From Microcystis wesenbergii NRERC-220 (GTDB taxonomy: Bacteria > Cyanobacteriota > Cyanobacteriia > Cyanobacteriales > Microcystaceae), in NCBI RefSeq assembly GCF_032027425.1, contig NZ_JAVSJA010000001.1:4104001-4168000 (forward strand): 64,000 nucleotides of DNA, read 5' to 3'. The notes beneath the pieces were generated by a model. That model was not told where the DNA came from and did not search any database. It saw only the letters and a program-made list of their open reading frames with translations. Made by a program: the position numbers and the translations under genes. The stretch's first letter is position 1. Each line of letters opens with the position of its first letter. This document shows, one piece after another, positions 36,074 to 45,131 of this stretch.

Positions 36074-37248
36074 CAGAAGTGTTGAACGTTGAGAAAAGTC
36101 AGAAAAAAAATGCTATTATAGATAGAATCTAGACAACTTATTCCCCTCACAATAGGGAGTTTGCCCTGATGACGAATTTTTCAAAACTCATAAAAGAGCT
36201 TCTCAAACCACTGCCTAAAAATGACTACCCCGCTTTAGATACTTTTACATTTTTGTCCTGTTGGATTGGTTTTGCTTTAGATAAAAGCATCGTCAGTATG
36301 AGGGACTTATGCAGTAGAATGGTACTTCAAGGAATTAATGTAAATTTATCCACATTTTCTAAGGCAAGCAAAATTAGAGAAACAAGTCCATTTGAGAAAG
36401 TCATTGTCGAATTAAATAAGCGTTTAGTTGCCAAAAAAGGAATAGAGAATGCGCGAGCTTTATTTCCTATTGACTCAACAATAATTAGCTTAACCAGTAA
36501 ATTACTATGGTCCCAGGGATGGCATCAAGTAAAACTATTCTCTGGTCTTAATAGTATCACAACAGAGGTGGTCGGAATACTCATCCATTTTGGTCAAGGT
36601 CATGACTCAAAAGAAGGAGGAAAAACGATAGAAGCAATTCCTGTAAATGGAGTTGGAGCAATGGATAGAGGATTTGCGTCTAATCAAAGAATCACCGAAT
36701 TATTAGAGAGTAGTGACAAGCATTTTGTCTTGAGAGTGAAAAATAATATTAGCCTAGAGATGCTCGAAAATGGCAAGTGTAAACTCGGAAAAGATAAAAG
36801 ACAAATAGAAGTAAGAGTAGTCGCTTTTTGCGACCTAGAAAGTCAAACAGAATTTCGGCTGGCGACAGATTTACCTCTAGAAGGAGAAGGAGCAGTTAGT
36901 AATGAAGAAGTTGCCGAAATTTACATCCAAAGATGGCAAATAGAACTGCTGTGGAAATTTTTAAAAATGCATCTAAAGTTGGATAATCTAATCACTAAAA
37001 ACGAGAACGGAATCCGCCTACAGATCTATAGTTGCATTATCGCTTATCTGATTCTACAGCTAATAGATATTGAAGAAGGATTTGGGAAAAGCTTATTAGA
37101 CAAACTGCGCTATTTACAGAGTTTCATGTGTCAACATATTAGCTATGTACACTGGTTCCGGAGGATTGTCTATTCAATTTAAAATTTGATGTTATAGGGG
37201 TATTATGCTTGTCAATGTAAAGTTTTATTACAGGATTCAACGTTTCTG
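36074..37248 (+). mobile_element. IS4-family insertion sequence, copy 1
   Basis: A 1175-bp element with imperfect terminal inverted repeats: left CAGAAGTGTTGAACG, right (reversed) CAGAAACGTTGAATC. It is flanked by a perfect 9-base target duplication TTCCTTGAC (36065-36073 and 37249-37257). It carries one transposase gene and appears identical to the copy at 46181-47355. It lies inside the glucosidase gene, in the opposite orientation. Confidence 0.95.
36169..37182 (+). CDS. IS4-family transposase, copy 1
   Basis: A 337-residue DDE transposase. The three acidic residues are placed as in IS4-like enzymes: PIDSTIISL near residue 101, GAMDRGFAS near 163, and the YREK signature Y(2)R(3)E(6)K in YIQRWQIELLWKFLK near 252. 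The N-terminal ~90 residues form a helical DNA-binding region. The frame is intact and the protein is identical in sequence to copy 2, so the element is probably still active or moved recently. Confidence 0.93.
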   Translation: MTNFSKLIKELLKPLPKNDYPALDTFTFLSCWIGFALDKSIVSMRDLCSRMVLQGINVNLSTFSKASKIRETSPFEKVIVELNKRLVAKKGIENARALFPIDSTIISLTSKLLWSQGWHQVKLFSGLNSITTEVVGILIHFGQGHDSKEGGKTIEAIPVNGVGAMDRGFASNQRITELLESSDKHFVLRVKNNISLEMLENGKCKLGKDKRQIEVRVVAFCDLESQTEFRLATDLPLEGEGAVSNEEVAEIYIQRWQIELLWKFLKMHLKLDNLITKNENGIRLQIYSCIIAYLILQLIDIEEGFGKSLLDKLRYLQSFMCQHISYVHWFRRIVYSI

Positions 37249-37674
37249 TTCCTTGACATCTTCCATATGATTTCCTTCATCATGTCCACCAAATAAACCT
37301 GTTAAACCAAAAAATCTTTCTTTGAGATGCTTTTCGGAATGCTGATCTTTTTCATTCCAAAGCTCATCTTTTCCATTCCAAAGGGTTAGGGCAAAACATA
37401 GACGCTGACGCTCATCAGAAATTCCCAATATTCCATCTTCTCCCCAACGGTAGGCACGAGAACGGGCATGATCATGAGTAAAATAGTTCCAAGCATTACC
37501 ATCCTGACTATAATCTTCTCGGACAGTAGCCCATTGGCGATCGCTTAAATAGGGACCCCATTTTTTCCAAGGGATATTTTGTTCACGGACTTCTTGCAAG
37601 CGTTTGTATTCTTCAGTTTGTTTCCGAGCTGCCACGAAGGAATTATCTTTTTGGGTATCTTGAATTGTCAACAT
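37249..37674 (-). pseudogene. GH63-like glucosidase, N-terminal fragment
   Basis: The first 142 codons of the glucosidase whose remainder is at 33494-36073. The typical N-terminal blocks are [38 protein letters not shown] and [13 protein letters not shown]. The host frame ends in EDVKE at the insertion point; the reading frame then runs three codons into the IS end (QKR) and stops at 37237. An AAAGGAGAAAA-type ribosome-binding site precedes ATG at 37674. It follows a small unknown gene by 53 bases and is probably in the same transcript. Confidence 0.9.
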
Positions 37675-37727
37675 GACTTTTCTCCTTTATCTTCATTTTT
37701 TGTCCTGTACTTAGCTTTTTGCAGTCC

Positions 37728-38054
37728 TTAGATTTTTTGTCCTGTACTTAGGTACTTGGTATGATAGTAATCAAGAATCTGTGTTGCCATTTCATCCGCT
37801 AATTCTCTTGCAGTACGGAGCGAAATAAACTTATTTAAAATGTTATTTTTTATCCATTCTGCCATGTAGTAAATCAATGTGTTGTCAAAGCCATCTGCTC
37901 TTTTCCAGTATCCATTTTTACAATTAAGTTCATAGATTTCTGCATAAGCTTTTCCAGCCTGTTCATAAATATCTGGTAAAGTAGATTCCCAAGTTGTTCC
38001 ACTAAATAACCTCATATATATTTGGTTGATTTTACTTTGATATTCTCTAGACAT
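37728..38054 (-). CDS. Small soluble protein, unknown
   Basis: A 108-residue, mostly helical protein without membrane segments or signal; I do not recognise a family. AAGGAG lies 8 bases before ATG at 38054 and overlaps the stop of the upstream glycosyltransferase remnant, the arrangement of a coupled operon gene. The sequence is rich in Tyr, Lys and Asn and more AT-rich than the housekeeping neighbours. It precedes the interrupted glucosidase gene, so it once belonged to the same sugar-related operon. Confidence 0.6.
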   Translation of the reverse strand: MSREYQSKINQIYMRLFSGTTWESTLPDIYEQAGKAYAEIYELNCKNGYWKRADGFDNTLIYYMAEWIKNNILNKFISLRTARELADEMATQILDYYHTKYLSTGQKI

Positions 38055-38059
38055 GATCT

Positions 38060-38219
38060 TTAACTCCTTATGTATTTTTCGACGTTCTGATGTTCATACA
38101 ATTTTGTAATGTACTGGCTAACAGTATCTTTCCATAAGAACCGAGATTTTTCTGCTTGCTGGCAAATTTCTTGCCATTGAGATGGATTATTAAGTTTGAC
38201 TTCAATCGCTTTTAAACAT
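38060..38219 (-). pseudogene. Glycosyltransferase C-terminal remnant
   Basis: About 50 codons in one frame read ...LKAIEVKLNNPSQWQEIC...SRFLWKDTVSQYITKLYE... and stop at 38060. This is the usual C-terminal tail of a GT-B (group 1) glycosyltransferase, with W and YLxLYE-like positions. No start or catalytic domain remains. The remnant joins directly, out of frame, to the 5' part of a sugar-nucleotide dehydratase gene, which points to a deletion that removed the rest of both genes. Confidence 0.55.
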
Positions 38220-38411
38220 CAGATCGAAAAGTTGGTAAGCTGAGTGGGGGTGTCTGACGTTGTGAATGGGAATAGTAGCATAAACCTGAGTGCCAAGCTC
38301 CAAAAGTGCTTTACATAACCAACTGCCTTTAAATCCCGAAGCTCCAGTCACCAGAACCTTTTTCCCAGACCACTGGTCTCCTAATAGTTGGGGGATAGGC
38401 GTTCCTTGCAT
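38202..38411 (-). pseudogene. CDP-glucose 4,6-dehydratase-like N-terminal remnant
   Basis: A 69-codon frame holding the start of an extended short-chain dehydrogenase. GKKVLVTGASGFKGSWLCKAL has the NAD-binding GxxGxxG motif with the K-G-S-W variant typical of CDP-glucose 4,6-dehydratases (RfbG), and VYATIP...HSAYQLFDL follows. The homology ends at about 38220 and the frame stops five codons later after joining the glycosyltransferase remnant. A good AAGGAGG lies upstream of ATG at 38411. It cannot be a working enzyme: the YxxxK catalytic region is missing. Confidence 0.72.
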
Positions 38412-38615
38412 GGCTATAACCTCCTTTTCTCTGAAAAAGTGTCTTATCAGGTTCTGACCTAATTCTATCGAGAAGCAAACTAAGTATAACTACTTAAGTA
38501 AAAAAACTTAATATAAATTGGGTTGGGGATAAGCCGAAACGCTGCTGCTATCCCAGCCAGTCAACCTGATTTTTTGGTGGAATTGATGGCAAAATCTTCT
38601 TAGCCTCAACTAACT

Positions 38616-39641
38616 TTAATCAAGCCCAACAATCTCCCCCTTACCGGCAATCACTTCGCCGATTTGGTAGGCATTAATCCCAGAGGATTGTAGTTGATTA
38701 ATAGTCGATCGAGCCAGATCTGATGGGACAATGATCACAAAACCGATACCCATATTAAAAGTATTAAACATGGCTTCGGCATTAACCGAACCCATCTGGG
38801 CTAACCAGTGAAAAATCGGCAAAATTGGCCAACTTTTGCGGTAAATCTGCACGGAATGCCCTTTACCTAAGCAGCGGGGCAAATTTTCCGGGATGCCACC
38901 CCCAGTAATGTGGGCCATGGCGTGAATATCTAACCCAGAGCGCAGCAGTTCTAGCACAGGTTTGACATAAAGTCTAGTGGGAGTTAACAAAACTTCACCT
39001 AAGCTAGAGCCGGCCAAAATTTCGGGGCAATCTTGCCAATTTAAGCCCTGGGTGTCGATAATCTTACGAACAAGACTAAAACCGTTACTGTGAACCCCAC
39101 TACTGGCTAAACCGATAGCCACATCGCCGATTTGCACCTTACTGCCGTCGAGTAATTGACTTTTTTCGACAATACCGACGCAAAAACCCGCTAAATCGTA
39201 CTCTCCTGCCGAATAAAACCCTGGCATCTCCGCCGTTTCCCCTCCCAAAAGAGTACAACCACTATCACGACAGGCCCTAGCGATTCCCGATACCACCGCT
39301 GCTAACTGTGACGCTTCCAGTTTACCGGTGGCCAGATAATCCAAGAAAAATAAAGGTTCAGCCCCGGAGGTTAAGACATCGTTGACGCACATGGCCACGA
39401 GGTCAATTCCCACCGTATCATGGCAATTGAGACTATGGGCAATTTTCAGCTTGGTTCCTACGCCATCAGTTCCCGATACTAACACCGGTTGCCGATAACC
39501 GGAAGGTAACTGAAAATAGCCGCCAAAACCGCCTAAACCGCCGATAACTTCAGGACGGAAGGTACTTTCCACATTTTGGCGAATTTTCTCGACAAAAGCG
39601 CGTCCCGCTTCCACATCCACGCCCGCTTCTTTATAATCCAT
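38616..39641 (-). CDS. purM: Phosphoribosylformylglycinamidine cyclo-ligase (AIR synthetase)
   Basis: A 341-residue purine biosynthesis enzyme that closes the imidazole ring of AIR using ATP. The start chosen is [13 protein letters not shown] at 39641, the standard PurM N-terminus; the frame opens nine codons upstream. [15 protein letters not shown] near residue 57, [25 protein letters not shown] near 80 and [16 protein letters not shown] near 173 are diagnostic. It is an essential gene lying between the two IS copies. Confidence 0.96.
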   Translation of the reverse strand: MDYKEAGVDVEAGRAFVEKIRQNVESTFRPEVIGGLGGFGGYFQLPSGYRQPVLVSGTDGVGTKLKIAHSLNCHDTVGIDLVAMCVNDVLTSGAEPLFFLDYLATGKLEASQLAAVVSGIARACRDSGCTLLGGETAEMPGFYSAGEYDLAGFCVGIVEKSQLLDGSKVQIGDVAIGLASSGVHSNGFSLVRKIIDTQGLNWQDCPEILAGSSLGEVLLTPTRLYVKPVLELLRSGLDIHAMAHITGGGIPENLPRCLGKGHSVQIYRKSWPILPIFHWLAQMGSVNAEAMFNTFNMGIGFVIIVPSDLARSTINQLQSSGINAYQIGEVIAGKGEIVGLD

Positions 39642-39745
39642 GCCCAATTGACCGATTGTATCTCTCAAATTTTACCCAGATTTCGAGCGCACTCGCTCCC
39701 TTTTCCAGCTAAACCTAACAACAATTTTTGATTGTTGCAAGAGGT

Positions 39746-40477
39746 CTAATCTTCTTGGGGATATTTTTCCCAAAGATCTGTGATTTGGCGAAGACTTTGG
39801 AAGTTGCCATTACCGAGGATCAAATGATCTAGGAGAGGAATGGCTAGATAGGTAGCTCCCTGTAATAATTGTTCTGTGAGTAGAATATCGTCTTGACTAG
39901 GCACAAGTGACCCGGTGGGGTGATTATGGGCGATAATTAACTTAGTAGCTGATTGTTTAACTACTTCTCGAAAGATTTCTCGCGGATGTACCAGTGTTTC
40001 CGTGGCTGTGCCGATAGTAATCACTTTGAGTGCGATTAACTGATTTTTGACATCGAGTAAAATAACTGCGAAACGTTCCTGAGACTGATACATTAGTTCG
40101 TGGCCAAGGATAGCGGCAGCGGTATCGGGACTATCGATGACCATTTTTTCCGTCGGTCGTCGTTGAAAAGCTCGTTTTCCCAATTCGATCGCCGCTAGAA
40201 TAGTAGTGGCCTTAGCCGGTCCAATGCCATGAATAGCGGTTAATTCTTGGGGCTGAATATCCCTCAAAACGTCCAAGGGATCCCGGCGATATTTACTCAA
40301 TTCGTTGAGAATATGCTGTCCTAAACCCACTGCCGAGAGTTTGCCTTTACCTTGACCTGTAGCCAGTAAAATCGCTAATAATTCGGCGTTACTGAGGTTT
40401 TTCGCCCCGACACTGATTAAACGTTCCCTTGGTCTTTCACTGACAGGAATATCGGCAATTCTTAAGCTGTAGGTCAT
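39746..40477 (-). CDS. radC: RadC-family protein (JAB/MPN+ domain)
   Basis: A 243-residue protein with an N-terminal helix-hairpin-helix region ([26 protein letters not shown]) and a C-terminal JAMM-like metal domain, in which [18 protein letters not shown] near residue 188 gives the HxH...D ligands. The family was named for DNA repair but that role is doubtful; current ideas are nuclease or deubiquitinase-like metalloenzyme activity. It lies 104 bases upstream of purM on the same strand. Confidence 0.93.
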   Translation of the reverse strand: MTYSLRIADIPVSERPRERLISVGAKNLSNAELLAILLATGQGKGKLSAVGLGQHILNELSKYRRDPLDVLRDIQPQELTAIHGIGPAKATTILAAIELGKRAFQRRPTEKMVIDSPDTAAAILGHELMYQSQERFAVILLDVKNQLIALKVITIGTATETLVHPREIFREVVKQSATKLIIAHNHPTGSLVPSQDDILLTEQLLQGATYLAIPLLDHLILGNGNFQSLRQITDLWEKYPQED

Positions 40478-40574
40478 GGAAGTGGCAAGCTACCGCGATA
40501 AAATTCCATCATAATCGCAATTTTAGCCAGTGCCTAGAGGGATTTGGCCCGTAAATCAAGGGGAAAAACTCTCC

Positions 40575-41762
40575 TTACTGATAGCGAATTCCCGCATCTT
40601 CGAGGCGCTGTAAAGCTTCCCCTAATCGCGGGATATCGGCGATTAAACTGACGCGCACATAACCTTCCCCTCCCTCCCCAAAAGCATTGCCCGGAGTGAC
40701 AACGACACCGGTTTTTTGCAAAACACTGAGGGCGAAATCCGTGGAAGTCATACCGACGCTACAGGGAACCCAGAGATACATTGTCGCCTTAGAGGGGGGA
40801 ATATCCCAACCTAATTGCCCCAAACCTTTGATTAAAAAATCTCGTCGCTGCCGGTATCTTTCCTGTACTTGTTTGACGTATTCATCCGGCAGTTGTAGGG
40901 CGGTTTCGGCCGCCTTTTGGATGACGGAAAAGATACCATAATCGAGATTGGTTTTCAGGGTGCGTAACCCTTGAATAATATCGGAATTGCCCACGACAAA
41001 ACCGACGCGCCACCCGGCCATATTATAGGTTTTCGAGAGGGTATGAAATTCCACACTAATCTCTTTTGCCCCCGGAATTTCTAATAAACTGGTGGGCTGA
41101 TAACCATCAAAACTCAATTCAGCATAACAGAGATCGTGGACGAGCATAATCTCATAGTCCCGGGCCCAAGCAACGATTCTTTCAAAAAATTCCCGAGGGG
41201 CAACGGCGGCGGTGGGGTTACTGGGATAGTTAAAATAGAGGATTTTCGCCTGTTTAGCCACATCTTCGGGGATAGAATCGATATCTATCAGCCAATCCTG
41301 TTCCGCTTTTAAAATGATCGGGTATAGCGTCGCCCCAGCAATCAACGGACCGCGAAAATGGGCGGGATAGGCGGGACTGGGAACCAAGACCACATCGCCA
41401 GGGTTAACATAAGCCAAAGCCAGGTGAGATAGGCCCTCTTTGGAACCTAGCAGCGGTAAAGCTTCGTTATCGGGATTGAGTTCCACACCATAAGAGCGAT
41501 AATACCATTTAGCGATCGCCTCTCGGAAACTGGCGGTTCCTTCAAAGGGTGGATAACCGTGAAATTGGGGGGTTTCAAAAGCTTGAATGGCCGCTTCGAT
41601 AACTGGACGCGGGGCAAACCCGTCCGGGTTGCCCATGCCTAAATCGATTAAATCTAGTCCTTCTTTGCGGGCTAAGGCTTTTAATTCATCCAAGCGGGCG
41701 AAAACGTAGGGGGGTAAGGCACTTAATCGCTTGGCGCGGCTATTCGTCCAATTTACACTCAT
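40575..41762 (-). CDS. Class I/II aminotransferase, AlaC-like
   Basis: A 395-residue fold-type I pyridoxal-phosphate aminotransferase. LIDLGMGNPDGFAPRPV near residue 38, NYPSNPTAAVAP near 173, VHDLCYAEL near 200 and the Schiff-base lysine in HTLSKTYNMAGWRVG near 239 place it close to AlaC-type alanine/glutamate transaminases and to the LL-diaminopimelate aminotransferase-like group. Substrate uncertain. It follows a heptad-repeat spacer and lies 97 bases upstream of radC on the same strand. Confidence 0.87.
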   Translation of the reverse strand: MSVNWTNSRAKRLSALPPYVFARLDELKALARKEGLDLIDLGMGNPDGFAPRPVIEAAIQAFETPQFHGYPPFEGTASFREAIAKWYYRSYGVELNPDNEALPLLGSKEGLSHLALAYVNPGDVVLVPSPAYPAHFRGPLIAGATLYPIILKAEQDWLIDIDSIPEDVAKQAKILYFNYPSNPTAAVAPREFFERIVAWARDYEIMLVHDLCYAELSFDGYQPTSLLEIPGAKEISVEFHTLSKTYNMAGWRVGFVVGNSDIIQGLRTLKTNLDYGIFSVIQKAAETALQLPDEYVKQVQERYRQRRDFLIKGLGQLGWDIPPSKATMYLWVPCSVGMTSTDFALSVLQKTGVVVTPGNAFGEGGEGYVRVSLIADIPRLGEALQRLEDAGIRYQ

Positions 41763-41862
41763 TACTTCTTGGCTTACTGATCGAGGTAATCTAACATTAT
41801 GACACGAGTGTATGGCTAATTTAGCAGTTAAGCTGTTCGTAATTTAAATTGCTTGTTGAGAC

Positions 41863-41894
41863 GAGGCAAGAGGCAAGAGGCAAGAGGCAAAAGG
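41863..41894. repeat. Heptanucleotide tandem repeat (AGGCAAG)n
   Basis: Four copies of AGGCAAG/AGGCAAA in the 377-base spacer before glcE; the spacer also has a TCCTCAC repeat at about 42108-42124 and no gene. Confidence 0.85.
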
Positions 41895-42139
41895 ATAATT
41901 TTCCCTTTAACCTTTCGCTTTTTCCCTACATTTGCCGAAAATTTTTTGATTTATGCAAGAGAGCTTTTTTACTGCTTCAGTATGACTAGAATTGCCTGAC
42001 ATCGGAGATGGAGAGCCAAACTAAGGTAATCTGATTAATAGAGGCTGAAAATTACTGATTAGCCCCGGCATTACCCCCATTCTTCGCCATTATCGGCCGG
42101 TAAGTCCTCACTCCTCACTCCTCAATTCTTTTGTCAAAT

Positions 42140-43426
42140 ATGACTGCGATCGCTGTTCAGATAACTTCTATTTTACCCCCCGACACGACGGTTATTGCCT
42201 GGCAACAAGTGCCAAAAGAGGAACAAGAAAGATTATCAAGGGCAATTAGGGGCAAAAGTCCTGAAATTATAGTCTATCCCGCTAATACGGCCGCTTTAGC
42301 CTCTCTGGTGCGTTTTGCCAACGAAAATCGTCTGTCTTTATTGGCCTACGGTCAAGGCAGTAAATTAGATTGGGGTGGATTAGTCGAGTCGCCCGATATT
42401 TTAGTTAGTAGCCAAAATCTCAACCGGATTATTGACCATGCTAGGGGAGATTTAACTATAACTGTGGAAGCTGGTCTTAAACTAGCAGATTTACAGGCTT
42501 TTTTGGCTCCTAGCGGTCAATTTCTTCCTCTTGATCCCAGTTATGCCCATAATGCCACGATTGGCGGTATTATGGCCACGGCCGATGCGGGAACATGGCG
42601 GCAAAGATACGGTGGAGTCCGGGATCTGATCCTAGGATTCTCCTTTATCCGTCACGATGGCGAGATTGCTAAAGCTGGAGGGCGTGTGGTGAAAAATGTG
42701 GCGGGATACGACATGATGAAGCTATTTACGGGTTCCTACGGCACTTTAGGGATTATCGATCAAATTACCCTGCGACTCTATCCCGAAACCCCTAACTCAG
42801 AAACCCTGATAATCACTGGAAATAGCGAAAATATTAGCAAATTGAGTCAAGTTATTCGGCAATCGTCCCTAACTCCCACCGTGGCTGAATGTTTAAACCC
42901 AGGGATGACGCAAGCACTAGGATTAGGGGAAAAAGTCGCTTTACTGCTGCGTTTTCAAAGCATTCCCGAAAGTATTAGCGAACAATCGCAACAGGTGAGT
43001 TATTTAGGGCAACAGTTAGACTGTCAGACTAATTATTATCGGGATGAGGAAGAAATTTCTCTATGGCAAAGATACCGAAAAACAATCGATAATTATGACC
43101 AAGAGGGCAATTTTTTCGGCAAAATAGGATTATTACCTAGCAATTTAGCTCTAGTTATCGACCAAATTAACGGACTAGCCTCGATTAATATTAGTAGCGG
43201 CGTGGGTAAAGTTATCTTAAAATCGGAGGAAAATCTTGACAAAATTCGCTCTTTATGCCATGGCAATCAGGGTTATTTAACGGTGTTAACCGCGCCGCCA
43301 TCGCTAAAAGAAAAAATTGAACCTTGGGGCTATACAGGTAACGCGATTACCATGATGAAAACCCTAAAAACTAAATTCGATCCTCACGGTATTTTTAGTC
43401 CTGAACGCTTTCTTAACAAAATCTAA
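42140..43426 (+). CDS. glcE: Glycolate oxidase, FAD-binding subunit GlcE
   Basis: A 428-residue flavoprotein of the VAO/PCMH fold and a subunit of glycolate dehydrogenase, which oxidises the photorespiratory product glycolate. The FAD-binding region is seen as LAYGQGSKLDWGG near residue 67 and HNATIGGIMATADAGTWRQRYGGVRDLILG near 136; GGRVVKNVAGYDMMKLFTGSYGTLGII follows near 187. ATG at 42140 is preferred to an in-frame TTG three codons upstream. glcF follows after nine bases, so the two form an operon; the GlcD subunit must be encoded elsewhere. Confidence 0.92.
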   Translation: MTAIAVQITSILPPDTTVIAWQQVPKEEQERLSRAIRGKSPEIIVYPANTAALASLVRFANENRLSLLAYGQGSKLDWGGLVESPDILVSSQNLNRIIDHARGDLTITVEAGLKLADLQAFLAPSGQFLPLDPSYAHNATIGGIMATADAGTWRQRYGGVRDLILGFSFIRHDGEIAKAGGRVVKNVAGYDMMKLFTGSYGTLGIIDQITLRLYPETPNSETLIITGNSENISKLSQVIRQSSLTPTVAECLNPGMTQALGLGEKVALLLRFQSIPESISEQSQQVSYLGQQLDCQTNYYRDEEEISLWQRYRKTIDNYDQEGNFFGKIGLLPSNLALVIDQINGLASINISSGVGKVILKSEENLDKIRSLCHGNQGYLTVLTAPPSLKEKIEPWGYTGNAITMMKTLKTKFDPHGIFSPERFLNKI

Positions 43427-43435
43427 TTAAAAATC

Positions 43436-44791
43436 ATGCAAACCTCCGATAATTCCGTTAACTTTCAAGAATTAATCGACCAAAAAAATCAAGGATTTGA
43501 CCCCAAGAATCCCCCTGCCCAAGAATTAATCGATAGTTGTGTTCACTGTGGTTTTTGTCTATCTACCTGTCCCAGTTATCGAGTCATTGGCAAAGAAATG
43601 GACTCCCCCCGGGGCAGAATTTATCTGATGAATGCCATCAACAAAGGGGAAGCAGTTTTAGACGAAACCACTAGCCAACATTTTGATACTTGTTTAGGTT
43701 GTTTAGCCTGTGTTAGTACCTGTCCATCGGGAGTACAATACGATCAATTAATCGCCGCAGTCCGTCCGCAGGTGGAACGCAATCAACCCCGCAGTTTTAA
43801 AGATAAAATTATTCGTTTTCTCATTTTTAATCTCTTTCCCTATCCCGTCCGTCTCAAATTATTTTTACCCTTCCTCTGGTTATATCAAATCCTGGGACTA
43901 CAAACCCTAGTCAGGAAATCGGGTATCTTAAAAATGCTCTTTCCCCGTCTAGCGGCCATGGAATCAATTTTACCCAAAATTACTCTAAATTCTCTGTTTA
44001 AAAACTATGCCGATGTTATTCCCTCCCAAACGGAAAAACGCTATCGGGTGGGAGTAGTTTTAGGTTGTGTGCAGCGCCTCTTTTTCTCGCCGGTAAATGA
44101 AGCAACAGTGCGGGTTTTAACTGCCAATGGTTGCGAAGTGGTTATCCCAAAAACCCAGGGTTGTTGTGCCGCTTTACCCGCACACCAAGGACAGGAAAAA
44201 CAAGCACAAAGTTTAGCCAGACAAATGATCGATAGTTTCGCAGAAACCGAGGTTGATTATATTATTATCAATGCGGCGGGTTGTGGTCATACTCTCAAGG
44301 AATATCATCATATTTTAGCCGATGATCCTGAATATAAAGATAAGGCTAAGGAGTTTGTGGCTAAAGTACGCGATGCTCAAGAATTTTTGGCAGCAGTGGG
44401 ATTAACTGCTGATTTATCCCCGATTACCGAGACAGAATTAACCCTAGTTTATCAAGATGCCTGTCATCTTTTACACGGACAAAAAATCTCGGTGCAGCCA
44501 CGACAATTATTGCAAAAAATCCCCAATATTAACTTAAAAGAACCTATCGATGCGGCCCTGTGTTGTGGTAGTGCCGGAGTTTATAATATGCTACAGCCAG
44601 ATACTGCCGATGAATTAGGTCAGCAGAAAGTACGCAATTTATTAAATACTGGGGCTGCGGTGATTGCTTCTCCTAATCCGGGTTGTTCCCTACAAATTAA
44701 AAAACATCTACAATTACAGGGAAAAGATACACCCGTTATTCATCCTATCGAATTATTAGATTATGCGATTCGCGGGCTGAAAATTTCCTAG
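43436..44791 (+). CDS. glcF: Glycolate oxidase, iron-sulfur subunit GlcF
   Basis: A 451-residue Fe-S protein that passes electrons from the flavin subunits toward the quinone pool. Two [4Fe-4S] motifs are intact: CVHCGFCLSTCP near residue 36 and CLGCLACVSTCPSG near 83. Two cysteine-rich CCG-type domains follow (GCVQRL...QGCCAALPAH near 212-250; ALCCGSAGVYN near 382). The gene is coupled to glcE. A perfect 20-base palindrome followed by T-residues lies 132 bases downstream and may end the operon. Confidence 0.93.
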   Translation: MQTSDNSVNFQELIDQKNQGFDPKNPPAQELIDSCVHCGFCLSTCPSYRVIGKEMDSPRGRIYLMNAINKGEAVLDETTSQHFDTCLGCLACVSTCPSGVQYDQLIAAVRPQVERNQPRSFKDKIIRFLIFNLFPYPVRLKLFLPFLWLYQILGLQTLVRKSGILKMLFPRLAAMESILPKITLNSLFKNYADVIPSQTEKRYRVGVVLGCVQRLFFSPVNEATVRVLTANGCEVVIPKTQGCCAALPAHQGQEKQAQSLARQMIDSFAETEVDYIIINAAGCGHTLKEYHHILADDPEYKDKAKEFVAKVRDAQEFLAAVGLTADLSPITETELTLVYQDACHLLHGQKISVQPRQLLQKIPNINLKEPIDAALCCGSAGVYNMLQPDTADELGQQKVRNLLNTGAAVIASPNPGCSLQIKKHLQLQGKDTPVIHPIELLDYAIRGLKIS

Positions 44792-45131
44792 TTCATCCCC
44801 GTTTTATCTTAATTTTCGCTAATTTTCTCGATAGTTTTTCCTTCCTGTCACCTAGAATTTTGATAGAGGGGTTTCACCTCTCCTCTGTTATTACTCGGTG
44901 GAAATAGCATCAAGAAAAATCTAGGGAACAATATTGTTCCCTTTTCTATCTTAGAATTCAGTTCACAGAAAAATACAATTAGGAGCAATCAGACTCAACT
45001 ATTTACTAAGACAATTTACTTTTGTTTTCCCATGGCAAGGTTCGGGAAAACCCTGGACTTAAAACTGGTCATATTTATTTATTTCCTAATTCAAACTCAA
45101 CCATAAAATTTTTTTAGGAGAAATCAATAAT
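44792..45131. other. Non-coding spacer after glcF
   Basis: No gene seen apart from the palindromic terminator candidate at 44923-44946. The last 20 bases carry the AGGAG-type ribosome-binding site of the next gene. Confidence 0.5.
44923..44946 (+). terminator. Palindromic terminator candidate downstream of glcF
   Basis: AGGGAACAATATTGTTCCCT is a perfect 20-base inverted repeat, followed by TTTC. A stem of 8 bp with a 4-nt loop plus T-run would suit an intrinsic terminator; a dimeric-regulator operator is an alternative reading. Confidence 0.5.
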
